Source of the DNA: Candidatus Opimibacter skivensis
GTDB lineage: Bacteria; Bacteroidota; Bacteroidia; Chitinophagales; Saprospiraceae
NCBI GenBank assembly: GCA_016722045.1
Contig: JADKGY010000008.1
Coordinates: 496,001-560,000, forward strand
DNA: 64,000 nt
Reading direction: 5' to 3'
Position 1 is the first letter of the stretch; each line of letters opens with the position of its first letter. A program made the position numbers and the translations under genes. The notes under the pieces are model-generated. The model did no database searches, was not told the origin of the DNA, and worked only from the letters and a program-made list of their open reading frames with translations. Positions 13,701-20,836 of this stretch are shown here, in pieces.

Positions 13701-14514
13701 TACGGTCACCAAACCATGTTTCAATATGGAATCATGGGTATACCTTGAAGGATCTGCTGTTAATCCAAATGGTGGAAACACGTACACGTTGCCCATGAGA
13801 ACCTCTCTCAATGACCTCCATGTACTACCAGGACAATTACTTGTTGATCCATTCTTTGGTAACAAATATTCACCTCCCGGACAGCCCTACAGTACTGCTC
13901 CCTGGAATTATATGGGTACCGAAGGAAGTTTATTTGATTCCGGCGGTAATCCAAATAATGCTACTGCGGGATATCCTGCAACAGTTGTGGATTGGGTTCT
14001 GGTTAGTTTGCGATTGGATTCAGCGGGTACAGGCGGCCCCGTTTGTCAGTCAGCAGCTTTAGTGCATAAAGACGGGACGATTCAATTTGTCAAACCTTTG
14101 AATTGTTGTGGCGTGACCGAGAATACAAGTTATTATGTGGTGATCGAACATCGAAATCATATGATTGTGATGTCCCCTGTCAAAGCTTCATTCGTAAATC
14201 ATATTATTTCTTATGATTTCCGTTTCACACAGAGTTATGAGGATCCTTTGTTCGCCGGACTCAATCTGTTTGCACGTCAAAAGGAAATTCTTCCCGGAAA
14301 ATTTGCCATGTATACTGGAAATGGACAACAAACAGGATCATTGAATGCAGATACAGATATCAATTTTGACGACCGGTCTTTCTGGGAATCTCAGAATGGT
14401 GCTGTTGGCTTCTATAGGATTGGTGACTACAATCTCAATGGGGATACGAACTTCAATGATCGGATCGCCTGGGAAAGGAACAATGGTAAGTTTACAAGTG
14501 TACCAAGGAATTGA
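1..14514 (+). CDS. Giant HYR-like/DUF11 repeat surface protein, 5' end outside window
   Basis: The reading frame is open from base 1 and ends in TGA at 14512-14514, so at least 4,837 residues are present and the N-terminus lies upstream. Order of parts: about 18 HYR-like modules (1-4790); a short Cys-containing module (about 4795-5037); 18 DUF11 repeats of about 136 residues, most ending in an acidic DEDGNGNGDDDDED-type linker (5038-12360); a PKD-like segment (12370-12650); four further HYR-like modules (12650-13720); and a C-terminal domain of about 265 residues containing VVDWVLVSLR and IEHRNH. The protein ends with two dockerin-type calcium loops, the last reading GDYNLNGDTNFNDR. HYR and DUF11 modules are known from extracellular adhesive and structural proteins, so a surface fibre or matrix role is inferred. 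There is no PNPF-type T9SS tail. The same C-terminal domain closes the next gene. A strong terminator follows. Confidence 0.9.
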   Translation, partial: NTVNVTHTITAIDNTPPTASNPAPTSVQCIAGVPAADPLVVTTEADNCSTPTVTILVNTNNGGAGCAASPYIATRIYRVTDACGNTVNVTHTITAIDNTPPTASNPAPTSVQCIADVPVADPLVVTTEADNCSTPTVTLLSNTNNGGAGCAASPYIATRIYRVTDACGNTVNVTHTITAIDNTAPVIVTCAVTRTIQGCNTTVITTPPFSTTTAASSESVFESSPNNGNTSDNCGISSVSYIDVATGTCPIVVTRRWTVSDACGNTSTCNQTINITDTTPPTASNPAPTSVQCIANVPAPDPLVVTTEADNCSTPTVTLLSNTNNGGAGCAANPYIETRIYRVTDACGNTVNVTHTVTAIDNTPPTASNPAPTSVQCIADIPAPDPLVVTTEADNCTTPTVALLSNTNNGGAGCAASPYIATRIYRVTDACGNTVNVTHTITAIDNTAPVIVTCAATRTIEGCNTSVILTPPFSATTAASSESVFETTPNSGNTSDNCGISSVTYIDVATGSCPIVVTRRWTVSDACGNTSTCNQTINITDTTPPTASNPAPTSVQCVASVPAPDPLVVINEADNCSTPTVTLLSNTNNGGSGCPASPFVATRIYRVTDACGNTVNVTHTVTAIDNTPPTASNPAPTSVQCIADIPAPDPLVVINEADNCSTPTVTLLSNTNNGGAGCAASPYVATRIYRVTDACGNTVNVTHTLTAIDNTAPVIVTCAATRTIEGCNTTVILTPPFSSTTATSSESVFETSPNSGNTSDNCGISSVTYIDVATGSCPIVVTRRWTVSDACGNTATCNQTINITDTTPPTASNPAPTSVQCVASVPAPDPLVVINEADNCSTPTVTLLSNTNNGGSGCPASPFIATRIYRVTDACGNTVNVTHTVTAIDNTPPTASNPAPTSVQCITGVPAPDPLVVTTEADNCSTPTVTLLSNTNNGGAGCAANPFIATRIYRVTDACGNTVNVTHTITAIDNTPPTASNPAPTSVQCIADVPAADPLVVTTEADNCTTPTVTLLSNTNNGGAGCSASPYIATRIYRVTDACGNTVNVTHTITAIDNTAPVIVTCAATRTIEGCNTTVILTPPFSSTTAVSSESVFESSPNNGNTSDNCGISAVTYIDVATGSCPIVVTRRWTVSDACGNTATCNQTINITDTTPPTASNPAPTSVQCVASVPAPDPLVVINEADNCSTPTVTLLSNTNNGGSGCPASPFIATRIYRVTDACGNTVNVTHTVTAIDNTPPTASNPAPTSVQCIADIPAPDPLVVTTEADNCSTPTVTLLSNTNNGGAGCAASPFIATRIYRVTDACGNTANVTHTITAIDNTSPVIVTCAATRTIEGCNTAVVLTPPFSATTATSSESVFESAPNNGNTSDNCGISSVSYIDVATGSCPIVVTRRWTVSDACGNTATCNQTINITDTTPPTASNPAPTSVQCIADIPAPNPLVVTTEADNCSTPTVTLLSNTNNGGAGCAASPYIATRIYSVTDACGNTVNVTHTLTAIDNTAPVVITCAVPRTIDGCNTSAILNPPFSATTAASTESVFESSPNNGNTSDNCGISSVTYSDIAVGTCPIVVTRRWTVSDACGNTSTCNQTITVRDITPPVCQTQNITVTVDPLTGQASITPSQVNNGSSDACSSVTLAVSPSNFSCSNSGPNTVVLTVTDACGNTSTCTATVTITGCADLSLTKTVSYNSMTNVATFTITVTNNGPSPATGIEATDQLPNGYTYVSNTPSQGSYANGTGLWLVGNLAVNASATLLINATVNSGLGLNYLNKAQITKDQQYDVDSDPSTDDTIDDFNDGIPDDDEANATLSTADLSLTKTAGTYNPATNQIVFTITVLNSGPTTATNVKVTDQLPNGYTYVSNTPSQGSYNNVTGLWTIGTMANGASVTLTITATVKTGIGLNYTNAAQITDSDQIDPDSNPHTGPTIDEDGDGNGDDDDEDNVTPIIADLSLTKTAGIFNPVNNQLVFTLTILNSGPNTATGVEVTDQLPSGFTYVSSVPSQGSYNNVTGLWTVGVLANGVSRTLTITATVKTGNGLVFTNTAQVTHSDQIDPDSSPNTGPLVDEDGDGNGDDDDEDSAIPIIADLSLTKTSGIFNPVTNQLVFTITVLNSGPNGATGVQVTDQLPNAYTYVSSTPSQGAYNNITGLWTVGSLSNGGSATLTITVTVNTGTGLIFTNAAQITNSDQIDPDSSPDTGPTIDEDGNGNGDDDDEDNATPIIADLSLSKTAGIFNPVNNQLVFTITILNSGPNGATGVQVTDQLPNGYTYVSSNPSQGSYNNISGLWTVGNIVNGGNATLTITTTVLTGNGLVYTNAAQITNSDQIDPDSSPDTGPTIDEDGNGNGDDDDEDNATPIIADLSLTKTAGTFNPITNQLVFTITVNNNGPNGATGVQVTDQLPTGYTFVSSSPSQGSYNNISGLWTVGNIANGGSATLTITSTVLTGTGLVYTNAAQITNSDQIDPDSSPDTGPAVDEDGNGNGDDDDEDNATPLIADLSLTKTVGLFNPVTNQIVFTITVLNSGPDGATGVMVTDQLPSGYLYVSSSPSQGTYNSGTGVWNVGVLANGVSRTLTITATVLTGTGLVYTNPAQITNSDQIDPDSSPDTGPTVDEDGNGNGDDDDEDNATPIIADLSLTKTADLFNPVNNQLVFTITINNAGPDGATGVQVTDQLPNGYTYVSSSPSQGSYNNITGLWTVGNIANGGSATLTITATVLTGTGLVYINAAQITNSDQIDPDSSPDTGPTVDENGDGNGDDDDEDSATPLIADLSLTKTAGLFNAVTNQLTFTITVLNNGPNGATGVQVTDQLPNGYTYVSSSPSQGSYNNITGLWTVGNIANGGSASLTITSTVLTGTGLVYLNAAQITNSDQIDPDSSPDTGPTVDENGDGNGDDDDEDNATPLIADLSLTKTAGVFNPVNNQLVFTVTVFNSGPNGATGVQVTDQLPNGYSFVSSSPSQGTYNNITGLWTVGNIANGGSATLTITSTVLTGTGLVYTNAAQITNSDQIDPDSSPDTGPTVDEDGNGNGDDDDEDNATPSIADLSLAKTVGLFNPVNNQLVFTITVSNAGPNGATGVQVTDQLPNGYTYVSSTPSQGSYANGTGLWTVGSIANGGSATLTITVTVNTGTGLVFANAAQITNSDQIDPDSSPDTGPTVDEDGNGNGDDDDEDTVTPLIADLSLTKTAGLFNPVNNQLVFTITINNAGPNGATGVQVTDQLPNGYTYVSSTPSQGSYNNITGLWTVGNIANGGSATLTITSTVLTGTGLVYINAAQITNSDQIDPDSSPDTGPTVDENGDGNGDDDDEDNATPLIADLSLTKTAGLFNPVNNQLVFTITISNAGPNGATGVQVTDQLPNGYSYVSSSPSQGSYNNITGLWTVGNIANGGSATLTITSTVLTGTGLVYTNAAQITNSDQVDPDSSPDTGPTVDENGDGNGDDDDEDNATPLIADLSLTKTAGLFNPVNNQLVFTITVSNAGPNAATGVQVTDQLPNGYSFVSSSPSQGTYNNITGLWTVGNIANGGSATLTITSTVLTGTGLVYTNAAQITNSDQIDPDSSPDTGPTVDENGDGNGDDDDEDNAKPLIADLSLTKTAGLFNPVNNQLVFTVTVSNSGPDGATGVEVTDQLPGGYSFVSSMPSQGSYNNITGLWTVGSLANGGSATLTITTTVLTGTGLVYTNAAQITNSDQIDPDSSPDTGPTVDENGDGNGDDDDEDSAKPLIADLSLTKTVGIFNPVNNQLVFTVTIFNSGPDGATGVQVTDQLPSGYTFVSSTPSQGSYASGTGLWTIGSIANGGSATLTITVTVNTGTGLVYTNAAQITNSDQIDPDSSPDTGPTVDEDGNGNGDDDDEDNATPLIADLSLTKTIASYNSTTNQVVFTITVLNSGPNGATGVKVTDQLPNGFTYVSNTPSQGSYVNGTGIWTIGSLANGASATLMITATVNSGVGLVYTNAAQITDADQIDPDSSPDTGPLVDEDGNGNGDDDDEDNVTLPVSDLSLTKIVNNNSPNQNSNITYTITVMNSGPNNATGVTVKDLLPAGLAYVSNIASVGSYNNVSGIWTIGSLANGASQTLQIVATVTGSGTIVNFAEINNADQADPDSDPHTSFNQDDHSDTFSDDDEASVAITINCGTCNVINGPSNPVCPGTTSTFNAQVAGLCDNPVYHWTVTGNVLNFVPNGSSVTVTAGSICGQSYTVSVSIDCQSCGTSPIVCMTNVLVQDVTPPVIVSCAAPRSIQGCGTGAITDPPFSATIVTSDESVFENLTNNGNASDGCGIASVTYVDVSSGVCPTVVTRRWTVSDACGNSATCNQTISINDTTSPLISACAVTRTIEGCNTSVITSPPFSSVTVFSSESVFENAPNNGNTSDNCGVVAVTYQDMAAGTCPIVVTRRWTVTDACGNTSTCNQTINITDTTAPFFTSCPGNSTINCPATPVFGTPTAGDLCDASVAITSSDLTTQGNCPGRYNVTRTWTATDDCGNTATCSATITVKDDTSPVIHCPSDLVLTCDAGQNYVALINAWIATATATDACDANVSITNNYDGMSIPAFTCQGGLVITFTATDDCGNTSTCSATVTKPCFNMESWVYLEGSAVNPNGGNTYTLPMRTSLNDLHVLPGQLLVDPFFGNKYSPPGQPYSTAPWNYMGTEGSLFDSGGNPNNATAGYPATVVDWVLVSLRLDSAGTGGPVCQSAALVHKDGTIQFVKPLNCCGVTENTSYYVVIEHRNHMIVMSPVKASFVNHIISYDFRFTQSYEDPLFAGLNLFARQKEILPGKFAMYTGNGQQTGSLNADTDINFDDRSFWESQNGAVGFYRIGDYNLNGDTNFNDRIAWERNNGKFTSVPRN
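5038..12360 (+). repeat. Array of 18 DUF11 repeats with acidic linkers
   Basis: Eighteen in-frame units start with ADLSLTK or a close variant; most are 408 bases long (for example 6664 to 7072). Each has a beta-rich DUF11 core (VTDQLPNGYTYVSS, LWTVGNIANG, TNAAQITNSDQIDPDSSPDT), and the linker between units is Asp/Glu/Gly/Asn rich and resembles a calcium-binding strip. Units 1, 2, 17 and 18 are more divergent than the central ones, as expected if the middle is homogenised by recombination. Confidence 0.9.
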
Positions 14515-14898
14515 TGTAAACTGTTTTTCAGGTTTAAAAAATTTCAGATTGAAAGGGGTATTTGTTTCAGACAAATACCCCTTTTTTAATTAAGTTTTTC
14601 ATTCAATGCCATTAAGGCATCGTTTGCCATCGGGTTATTTCAATATGTATTTGTGTGGCAGACTCAGTAATAAATCTATTGATAAAGATGTTGACCCAAA
14701 AGAGGTTCATTAAAACATATTATTATCCAATTTAAATAAAAATATAAATTAATCCATTGTTTTTATATGATTTGAAACAATGTAAGCATTGATTCATATC
14801 ATGGTTCCTGAGCAGGTTTGGCACGACTTTTACACGATAGACGAATTTTCACAAAGGTGTATTTGCGCTAATTAAGATAAGCTGCTAACCCCAATATT
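14515..14898. other. Intergenic spacer, 384 bases
   Basis: The spacer holds the terminator of the preceding gene at its left end. The rest is AT-rich, with no ORF of note and no recognised RNA. I see no clean TAnnTTTG promoter in it, although the next gene must be transcribed from here unless there is read-through. Confidence 0.6.
14554..14587 (+). terminator. Rho-independent terminator
   Basis: A perfect 12-bp stem (14554-14565 with 14571-14582, core AGGGGTATTTGT) has a 5-base loop and runs into a six-T tract ending at 14587. It sits 40 bases after the stop codon of the first giant gene. Confidence 0.9.
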
Positions 14899-17800
14899 TT
14901 GAAAACAACTTCGACCTTCAACAATTTCCTTGGGAAATTCATGTCGTTTTCAGCTCAATTTTTTTTCTACGACATTCTGGTTCTACTAACTATAGTTATC
15001 CTGAATCCATTAAAAAGTTCCCCTGAAGCTGTCGGAACTTTATTTCTAACCGGTATACCCACAAACGTCAACGCAGGAGAAATATTTGTAGCGCCGGCAG
15101 TCAAGGATATGACTGCCATTGACAAGACAACAGAAACGATCCATCCCATGCTGATGCTAAATGCCGGGAATATCCAGTTTACTCATGTGAACAGTGATGA
15201 TCCGGAGGGATGGTCTTTTGTCACCACAACATCTATTGTTTCAGGAATAGTAGTATTTGTTACAGACAATGAGTGGAGTGGTTCGGCTTTTGATGCGGAC
15301 GGTTCGGATGAGGTCTACACGATCACTTTCACAAGTGCTGCGCCTTGTGGTACAGAATTTACATTTGTGGATGGATTGGCACCTACAAGTAATAATGGAA
15401 GTACTGCTACCATTAATGACAATACTTTTCTTGATCTTGAAGCAGCAGGTGATGCTTTATATCTTTTTGACGGAACGATCGGTGCACCCAATTTTATATC
15501 CGCTATCAAGTTTGGTGCCGGTACGTGGGGCAATGGAGGACACAATCTTCCAGCCACACTGACGAATGATGTTACAGCCATTGACTTTGTTTCGGACAAT
15601 GGGGAGTATAATTGTGGAGCAGGATCACTTTCCCTGACAGTTATGAATGAAACTAACTGGACAACAAGCGACGTCGTCATTACACATTCACCTTGTTTCT
15701 GGAGCTGCAATGCGACGAACTTTCTTGCCGGAGACATTCTCTTTACACATGTCAATAGTGACGCTCCTGATGGTTGGTCATTCGTGCTTACGAAACCAGT
15801 GGCTGCAGGTAAGATACTGTACGTCTCAGAAAACGAATGGAATGGGACATCATTTAATACTGGCGAAAAAACATTCATAATCACCTTTACAACTGCCGCC
15901 CCTTGTGGAACTGAATTTGCGTTTCAAACCGGAAACGCACCTGTGAGTAATAACGGAAGTACGGCCACAATCAATGATAACGCCTTTAGTTTTGAATCCG
16001 GGGGGGAAGCATTATACCTCATTGAACCTTCTTTATCCGGTATCAATTTCATTTCTGCTATCAGCTTTGGTAATGCTGAATGGGGAAGTAATGGCAACTT
16101 ACCAGCTACACTTATAAATGGAGCTTCAGCTATTGACTTTTCTCAAGATAACGGGATGTATAATTGTGCTAATGGTTCAGCATGTGGTGGTGGGATTAAT
16201 ATATCCACCTCAGGTATTATGAACAAAGTCAATTGGGCTACCAGTGATGCCAACCCGGTTGCGTTGAATTCATTTTGTACCTGGTCCGGATGTATCGCAC
16301 CATTATGTACTGTCCCGTTATCTCCCGCTCATGGCGCCACAGGTGTTTCAATCGGCTCCGTCCTCAATTGGGTAACTGCAGATTGTTCTTCAGGATATAA
16401 AATATATTTTGGAACAAATAATCCTCCAACGAATATTGTAAATGGTACTAATCTTGGTAATGTACTAAGTTACGATCCGGTAGCTCTGCTTGCTCCTAAT
16501 ACAAGATATTATTGGAAAATTGTTCCTGCCAACAATGCCGGTGATGCTGTAGGATGTTCGGTTTGGTCCTTTGTGACAAATAACGGAATACCCGGATGCA
16601 CTACTCCGGTTTTTCCACCACACGAATCTACCGGCTTGCCTATTACAAGCTTCAATCTGTCATGGAATGCTGTGCCGGAAGCATCGAGTTATGTACTTTA
16701 TTTTGGCACCAACTTTCCTCCAACAAATATTGTCAATGGTGTCAACCAGGGAAATGTAACGACACACGCCACGGGTGCCTTGGTGAACAATACGACTTAC
16801 TATTGGAGAATTCAGTCCGTCAATTCCTATGGAACAGCGAGCGGATGTACAAATTGGTCATTTAAAACCACCACAGCTCCTATATCATTTTGCCTGAATT
16901 GTGATGGTAGTGGCGCAGCTTGTGTGAATCCAGGCGCAATTAACAACCCGGATTTTTCGGCTTTGTGCACAGGATTTACGATCGCATTGGTTCTGGATGA
17001 ATCAGGTTCACTTCAGGGTTATCAAAACGAAATGGAAAATGCAACAATGAATTTTCTGAATTCGCTCAATTGTACCGGAGCATCAGTTGCGATAATCGAG
17101 TTTAATGCCCAGGCGAGATTTCTTGTAGATGATTACACGCCTGTAGATGATAATTATGTGACCGCTGCTCAAAGCTACTTTGACGATATTCCGAATCCAT
17201 TTATGGACAACGAGATTTATCAACCTAACGCCTATATCACTGATTTGCAAGGGACGAATTGGGAGGCCGGAATGTTAGCAGTAGATGCAATACCTTTTAC
17301 ACCCGACCTCATTATTTTTCTTACAGATGGCGTTCCAACAGGATATTCTACAGATGCAAATCCAACCTACAATGGTCCTTATGATTATTGTGGAGATGGC
17401 ACAACAACTCAGACACCGGAGATTGTAAATCCTGTGAAGATTGCCAATAAACTGAAGGTTGAAGGCGCTCATATGTTTATGGTAGGTGTAGGAAATGCTA
17501 CATTGTCTACATTGCAACAAATGGCAGGTACAACTGAATTTGTTGTGGGTACAAACGGCATTGGAAATTCTGATTATTCAACGAGTAATTTTAGTGACCT
17601 GGCCCAGGGACTTGCAGAAGTGGTAGAGAACTTGTGCCCGTTTGCCGCTGAGGTTGTATCACAAAGTATCTGCGTAGGAGGCACCAATGGTAGTATTTCA
17701 ATCACGGTGCCAACTCAATTATTCCCATTCAACTATCAATATTTCAATAATATTACCAATGAATTATTAGGTGAAGCCGTAAATGTGAGTACATCTCCAC

Positions 17801-19707
17801 TTATGATTTCAGGTTTAGCCGTCGGTTCATATCGTATTGAAGTGGATGTGGAGGTTCCCGGATCAAATTGTACAAGGACTGAAATATTTTATGAAACCAT
17901 TGTAGCCAATGCACCTAATGTAGTCGCTGCAGTTACTAGTGTAATACAACCAACATGTATTAATCCAAATAGTGGTTCAGCTACACTATCTATAAGTACA
18001 GGTACTCCATCTTTTGTGATAAGACTTACAAAAGAAGGTGTCACGCAGTCCGGATACCCTGTTGAAACCAGTGCAAATTCCTATACAGCAACAGGACTGA
18101 ATTTTGGTTCATATACATTTGAAACTACCGATGCTAATAGCTGCAATACGGATATAGATGCCTTTACTGTAAATGAACCAGCGAATTGTTGTGTTCCAAC
18201 TTGTCCTGCGAATGTCACTATACAATGTGGATCATCTACAGCTCCTGCACAAACCGGTGCACCTACAACAATAGCAAATTGTGGAACAATTACATATTCC
18301 GACAACATTACAGGTGGAACATGTCCTTTAATTCAGATCATCACCCGAACATGGGTTAGTTCTGTTAACGGAGTGATTTGTACGCAGACGATTACAGTTA
18401 TGGACAATACACCACCATCGATCATTTGTCCGGCAAATGTGACAGTATCATGTGCAGGTCAGGTCCCTGTAGTAAACACAGCATCGGTAATAAGAAGTGA
18501 TAATTGCGCAGGTAATGTAACTGTAATTCATGTTGGAGATGTGAAGACGAATCAAACTTGTGCGAACAAGTTCAAAATAACACGAACCTATCGTGCTACG
18601 GATGTATGTGGTAATTCCGCAACATGTAGTTCGACGATCACTGTGCAGGATAATACCGCTCCTCAAATTCATTGCCCATCAAATCTTGTCTTAACATGTG
18701 ATGCAGGTCAAAATTATGTGGCACTCATCTATGCCTGGATCGCAACTGCAACCGCAACGGATGCTTGTGGTGTGAATGTCACTATCACAACGAACTACGA
18801 TGGGATAAGCATTCCGAACTTCGCCTGCCAGGGAGGTCTGGTCATCACATTTACAGCGACGGATCTTTGTGGAAATTCTTCTTCTTGTACAGCTTCAATT
18901 GTCAAACCATGTTTTTCAGTTGAAACCTGGGTATATCTTGAAGGCTCTGCTATTGATTCCGGTGGACAAAGTATCTATACATTGCCTATGAGAACAGCTC
19001 TCAATGATATAAGACTGCTACCCGGACAGGCATTATTGGATCCATTTTTTGGTGTGAAATATTCTCCCCCCGGACAGCCATATAGTGTAGCTCCCTGGAA
19101 TTATCCGGGTTCAGAAGGTAGTTTATTTGATTCCGGTGGCAATCCATTTAATGGCTCCGCAGGATATCCACCTACAGTTGTGGATTGGGTTCTTGTGAGC
19201 TTGAGATTGGATTCAGCAGGTACCGCAGGCGCCATCTGTCAGTCTGCAGCTTTATTGCACAATGACGGGACCATTCAATTTGTGAAACCATTAAATTGTT
19301 GTGGTGTCCTTGAGAGTGTCAATTATTACATTGTGATTGAGCATCGGAATCACCTGATTGTCATGTCACGTGGTAAAGTTCACTTCATCAATCATAAGCT
19401 TTCATATGATTTCCGTTTTCAGCAGAGTTGGGAGGATCCTTTTTTTGCCGGACTTAATCTGTTTGCTCGTGAAAAAGAAATACTTCCAGGTAAATTTGCG
19501 ATGTTTTCAGGCAATGGACATCAAACTCCTTCATTAAATGCGGATACAGATATTAACTTTGACGACCGTACTTACTGGGAATCACAGAATGGAACTATTG
19601 GTTCATACAGAAGGGGTGATTATAATCTGAACGGAGATACTAATTTTAATGACCGAATCGTCTGGGAACGGAACAATGGAAAGTTTACCAGTGTACCAAG
19701 AGATTAA
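14899..19707 (+). CDS. Secreted vWA-domain protein with FnIII-like, SprB-like and HYR modules
   Basis: A 1,602-residue protein if it starts at TTG 14899; ATG 14941 is an alternative that keeps the hydrophobic segment (residues about 22-36). Parts in order: two copies of a GDILFTHVNSD...GWSFV domain (about 87-263 and 269-463) that also opens gene 46832; two fibronectin-III-like repeats (about 468-660, sharing YFGTNxPPTNIVNG); a vWA domain (about 690-910) with the metal-site motif DESGS and FLTDG; SprB-like repeats (about 915-1095); HYR modules (about 1097-1340); and the C-terminal domain shared with the preceding gene, ending in GDYNLNGDTNFNDR. vWA domains with an intact metal site bind protein ligands, so an adhesive role is likely. 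No T9SS type A tail is present. The next gene begins 86 bases downstream with no terminator between, suggesting co-transcription. Confidence 0.88.
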   Translation: MKTTSTFNNFLGKFMSFSAQFFFYDILVLLTIVILNPLKSSPEAVGTLFLTGIPTNVNAGEIFVAPAVKDMTAIDKTTETIHPMLMLNAGNIQFTHVNSDDPEGWSFVTTTSIVSGIVVFVTDNEWSGSAFDADGSDEVYTITFTSAAPCGTEFTFVDGLAPTSNNGSTATINDNTFLDLEAAGDALYLFDGTIGAPNFISAIKFGAGTWGNGGHNLPATLTNDVTAIDFVSDNGEYNCGAGSLSLTVMNETNWTTSDVVITHSPCFWSCNATNFLAGDILFTHVNSDAPDGWSFVLTKPVAAGKILYVSENEWNGTSFNTGEKTFIITFTTAAPCGTEFAFQTGNAPVSNNGSTATINDNAFSFESGGEALYLIEPSLSGINFISAISFGNAEWGSNGNLPATLINGASAIDFSQDNGMYNCANGSACGGGINISTSGIMNKVNWATSDANPVALNSFCTWSGCIAPLCTVPLSPAHGATGVSIGSVLNWVTADCSSGYKIYFGTNNPPTNIVNGTNLGNVLSYDPVALLAPNTRYYWKIVPANNAGDAVGCSVWSFVTNNGIPGCTTPVFPPHESTGLPITSFNLSWNAVPEASSYVLYFGTNFPPTNIVNGVNQGNVTTHATGALVNNTTYYWRIQSVNSYGTASGCTNWSFKTTTAPISFCLNCDGSGAACVNPGAINNPDFSALCTGFTIALVLDESGSLQGYQNEMENATMNFLNSLNCTGASVAIIEFNAQARFLVDDYTPVDDNYVTAAQSYFDDIPNPFMDNEIYQPNAYITDLQGTNWEAGMLAVDAIPFTPDLIIFLTDGVPTGYSTDANPTYNGPYDYCGDGTTTQTPEIVNPVKIANKLKVEGAHMFMVGVGNATLSTLQQMAGTTEFVVGTNGIGNSDYSTSNFSDLAQGLAEVVENLCPFAAEVVSQSICVGGTNGSISITVPTQLFPFNYQYFNNITNELLGEAVNVSTSPLMISGLAVGSYRIEVDVEVPGSNCTRTEIFYETIVANAPNVVAAVTSVIQPTCINPNSGSATLSISTGTPSFVIRLTKEGVTQSGYPVETSANSYTATGLNFGSYTFETTDANSCNTDIDAFTVNEPANCCVPTCPANVTIQCGSSTAPAQTGAPTTIANCGTITYSDNITGGTCPLIQIITRTWVSSVNGVICTQTITVMDNTPPSIICPANVTVSCAGQVPVVNTASVIRSDNCAGNVTVIHVGDVKTNQTCANKFKITRTYRATDVCGNSATCSSTITVQDNTAPQIHCPSNLVLTCDAGQNYVALIYAWIATATATDACGVNVTITTNYDGISIPNFACQGGLVITFTATDLCGNSSSCTASIVKPCFSVETWVYLEGSAIDSGGQSIYTLPMRTALNDIRLLPGQALLDPFFGVKYSPPGQPYSVAPWNYPGSEGSLFDSGGNPFNGSAGYPPTVVDWVLVSLRLDSAGTAGAICQSAALLHNDGTIQFVKPLNCCGVLESVNYYIVIEHRNHLIVMSRGKVHFINHKLSYDFRFQQSWEDPFFAGLNLFAREKEILPGKFAMFSGNGHQTPSLNADTDINFDDRTYWESQNGTIGSYRRGDYNLNGDTNFNDRIVWERNNGKFTSVPRD

Positions 19708-19793
19708 AAAAAATGAGCTAAATTGTAACGAAATATGAACATGTCCCCATGGTTCATATATGAAAAAACATCATAACCCACAAAAACGCTAAA

Positions 19794-20810
19794 ATGAAAT
19801 CAATGTTAAAAAGTATTAATATGAGCGTAAAAATGCTCTTTATGATCTGTGCCCTTATCAGCACATCCTCTTGGTTGTCTGGTCAAACTATAGCCCAGAT
19901 CAATGCAAGGTTTTCGAACCCCCATTTTGATGACAATACGAGAATGTATTTCCTGGATGTTGAATTGAATTCCCTGACCTCCAAAGAATTCTTATTTGGT
20001 ATGAATGTTCGTTTTTTCTACGATGCCAATATGCTTGAATTCCAGAATTTTGACCAGTTCACTGTCGGATATGGTACTTTGGGAGCAACCCCAAGATCAA
20101 CTGTGTCTAATGGTCAGGCCGGAGTGCAAATGTTCAATTTGAAAGAATCTACTGCATTTATAAACGGAGCCATTCAATTGACTGATGAGAATAACCCTCT
20201 TCAAATTGTACCTGAAAAATGGGTAAAAGTATTTCGTGTATGCTTCAAAGTACCATTGATTTATCCAGATAAAAGAGAATTTTGCCCTAGTGTCATCTGG
20301 GATACGAAAGGTGATATGGGTAGAGGTGGTTTTCTTATGGGCGATGACGGCCTTGTCATCACTGTACTTGAAAATGATCCCAATACACCTGAAGTTTCTG
20401 CACCTTCACATGTAACTGGTACGTTCTTTAACTGGGAACAAAATTCCTTCAATGTCATGCCATATGGCAAACCAATTCCGCAAAGTTGCGTAACCATTAG
20501 CCAGACTACATCTACCCAGGATAATGATGTAAATGAAAAAGGATTTGCTCTTTTTCAAAATGAACCAAATCCATTTAATCGAGGGACATCCATTCAATTC
20601 ATTCTTCCATCAGCGCAGCATGCGACATTCAAATTCTATGATGTTACGGGTAAGGAAGTAGATGAGATTAATGGTGAGTATAAAGAAGGCAAAAACACAA
20701 TTAACCTTGACCGTCAGCCCTGGATGGGGGAATCAAAGGTTATTTTTTACCAGATGGAAACAGAAGGATTCAGGTCAAATACACTGAAAATGGTACTGAT
20801 AAATGAATGA
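19794..20810 (+). CDS. Cohesin-like protein with T9SS type A sorting tail
   Basis: A 338-residue protein with a signal peptide (about 1-31, hydrophobic MLFMICALIS). Its single beta-rich domain (about 32-235) matches the N-terminal domains of genes 21315 and 31917: all three share FGMNVRFFY or FGMNIRFFY, a GGFLxGDDG or GGYLGGDDG motif followed by VITV, and FNW. I read this as a cohesin-like fold, by the pattern rather than a search. The C-terminus (about 250-338) is a T9SS type A sorting domain: NEPNPFNRGTSIQF, FYDVTGKEV, and a final SNTLKMVLINE. The product should therefore be exported through T9SS and attached to, or released from, the surface. Its position just after a dockerin-ended gene that lacks a sorting tail suggests it could be an anchoring partner, which is inference. 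A terminator follows. Confidence 0.85.
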   Translation: MKSMLKSINMSVKMLFMICALISTSSWLSGQTIAQINARFSNPHFDDNTRMYFLDVELNSLTSKEFLFGMNVRFFYDANMLEFQNFDQFTVGYGTLGATPRSTVSNGQAGVQMFNLKESTAFINGAIQLTDENNPLQIVPEKWVKVFRVCFKVPLIYPDKREFCPSVIWDTKGDMGRGGFLMGDDGLVITVLENDPNTPEVSAPSHVTGTFFNWEQNSFNVMPYGKPIPQSCVTISQTTSTQDNDVNEKGFALFQNEPNPFNRGTSIQFILPSAQHATFKFYDVTGKEVDEINGEYKEGKNTINLDRQPWMGESKVIFYQMETEGFRSNTLKMVLINE

Positions 20811-20836
20811 CAGGTAATGAAATATTTAATTTCCTT

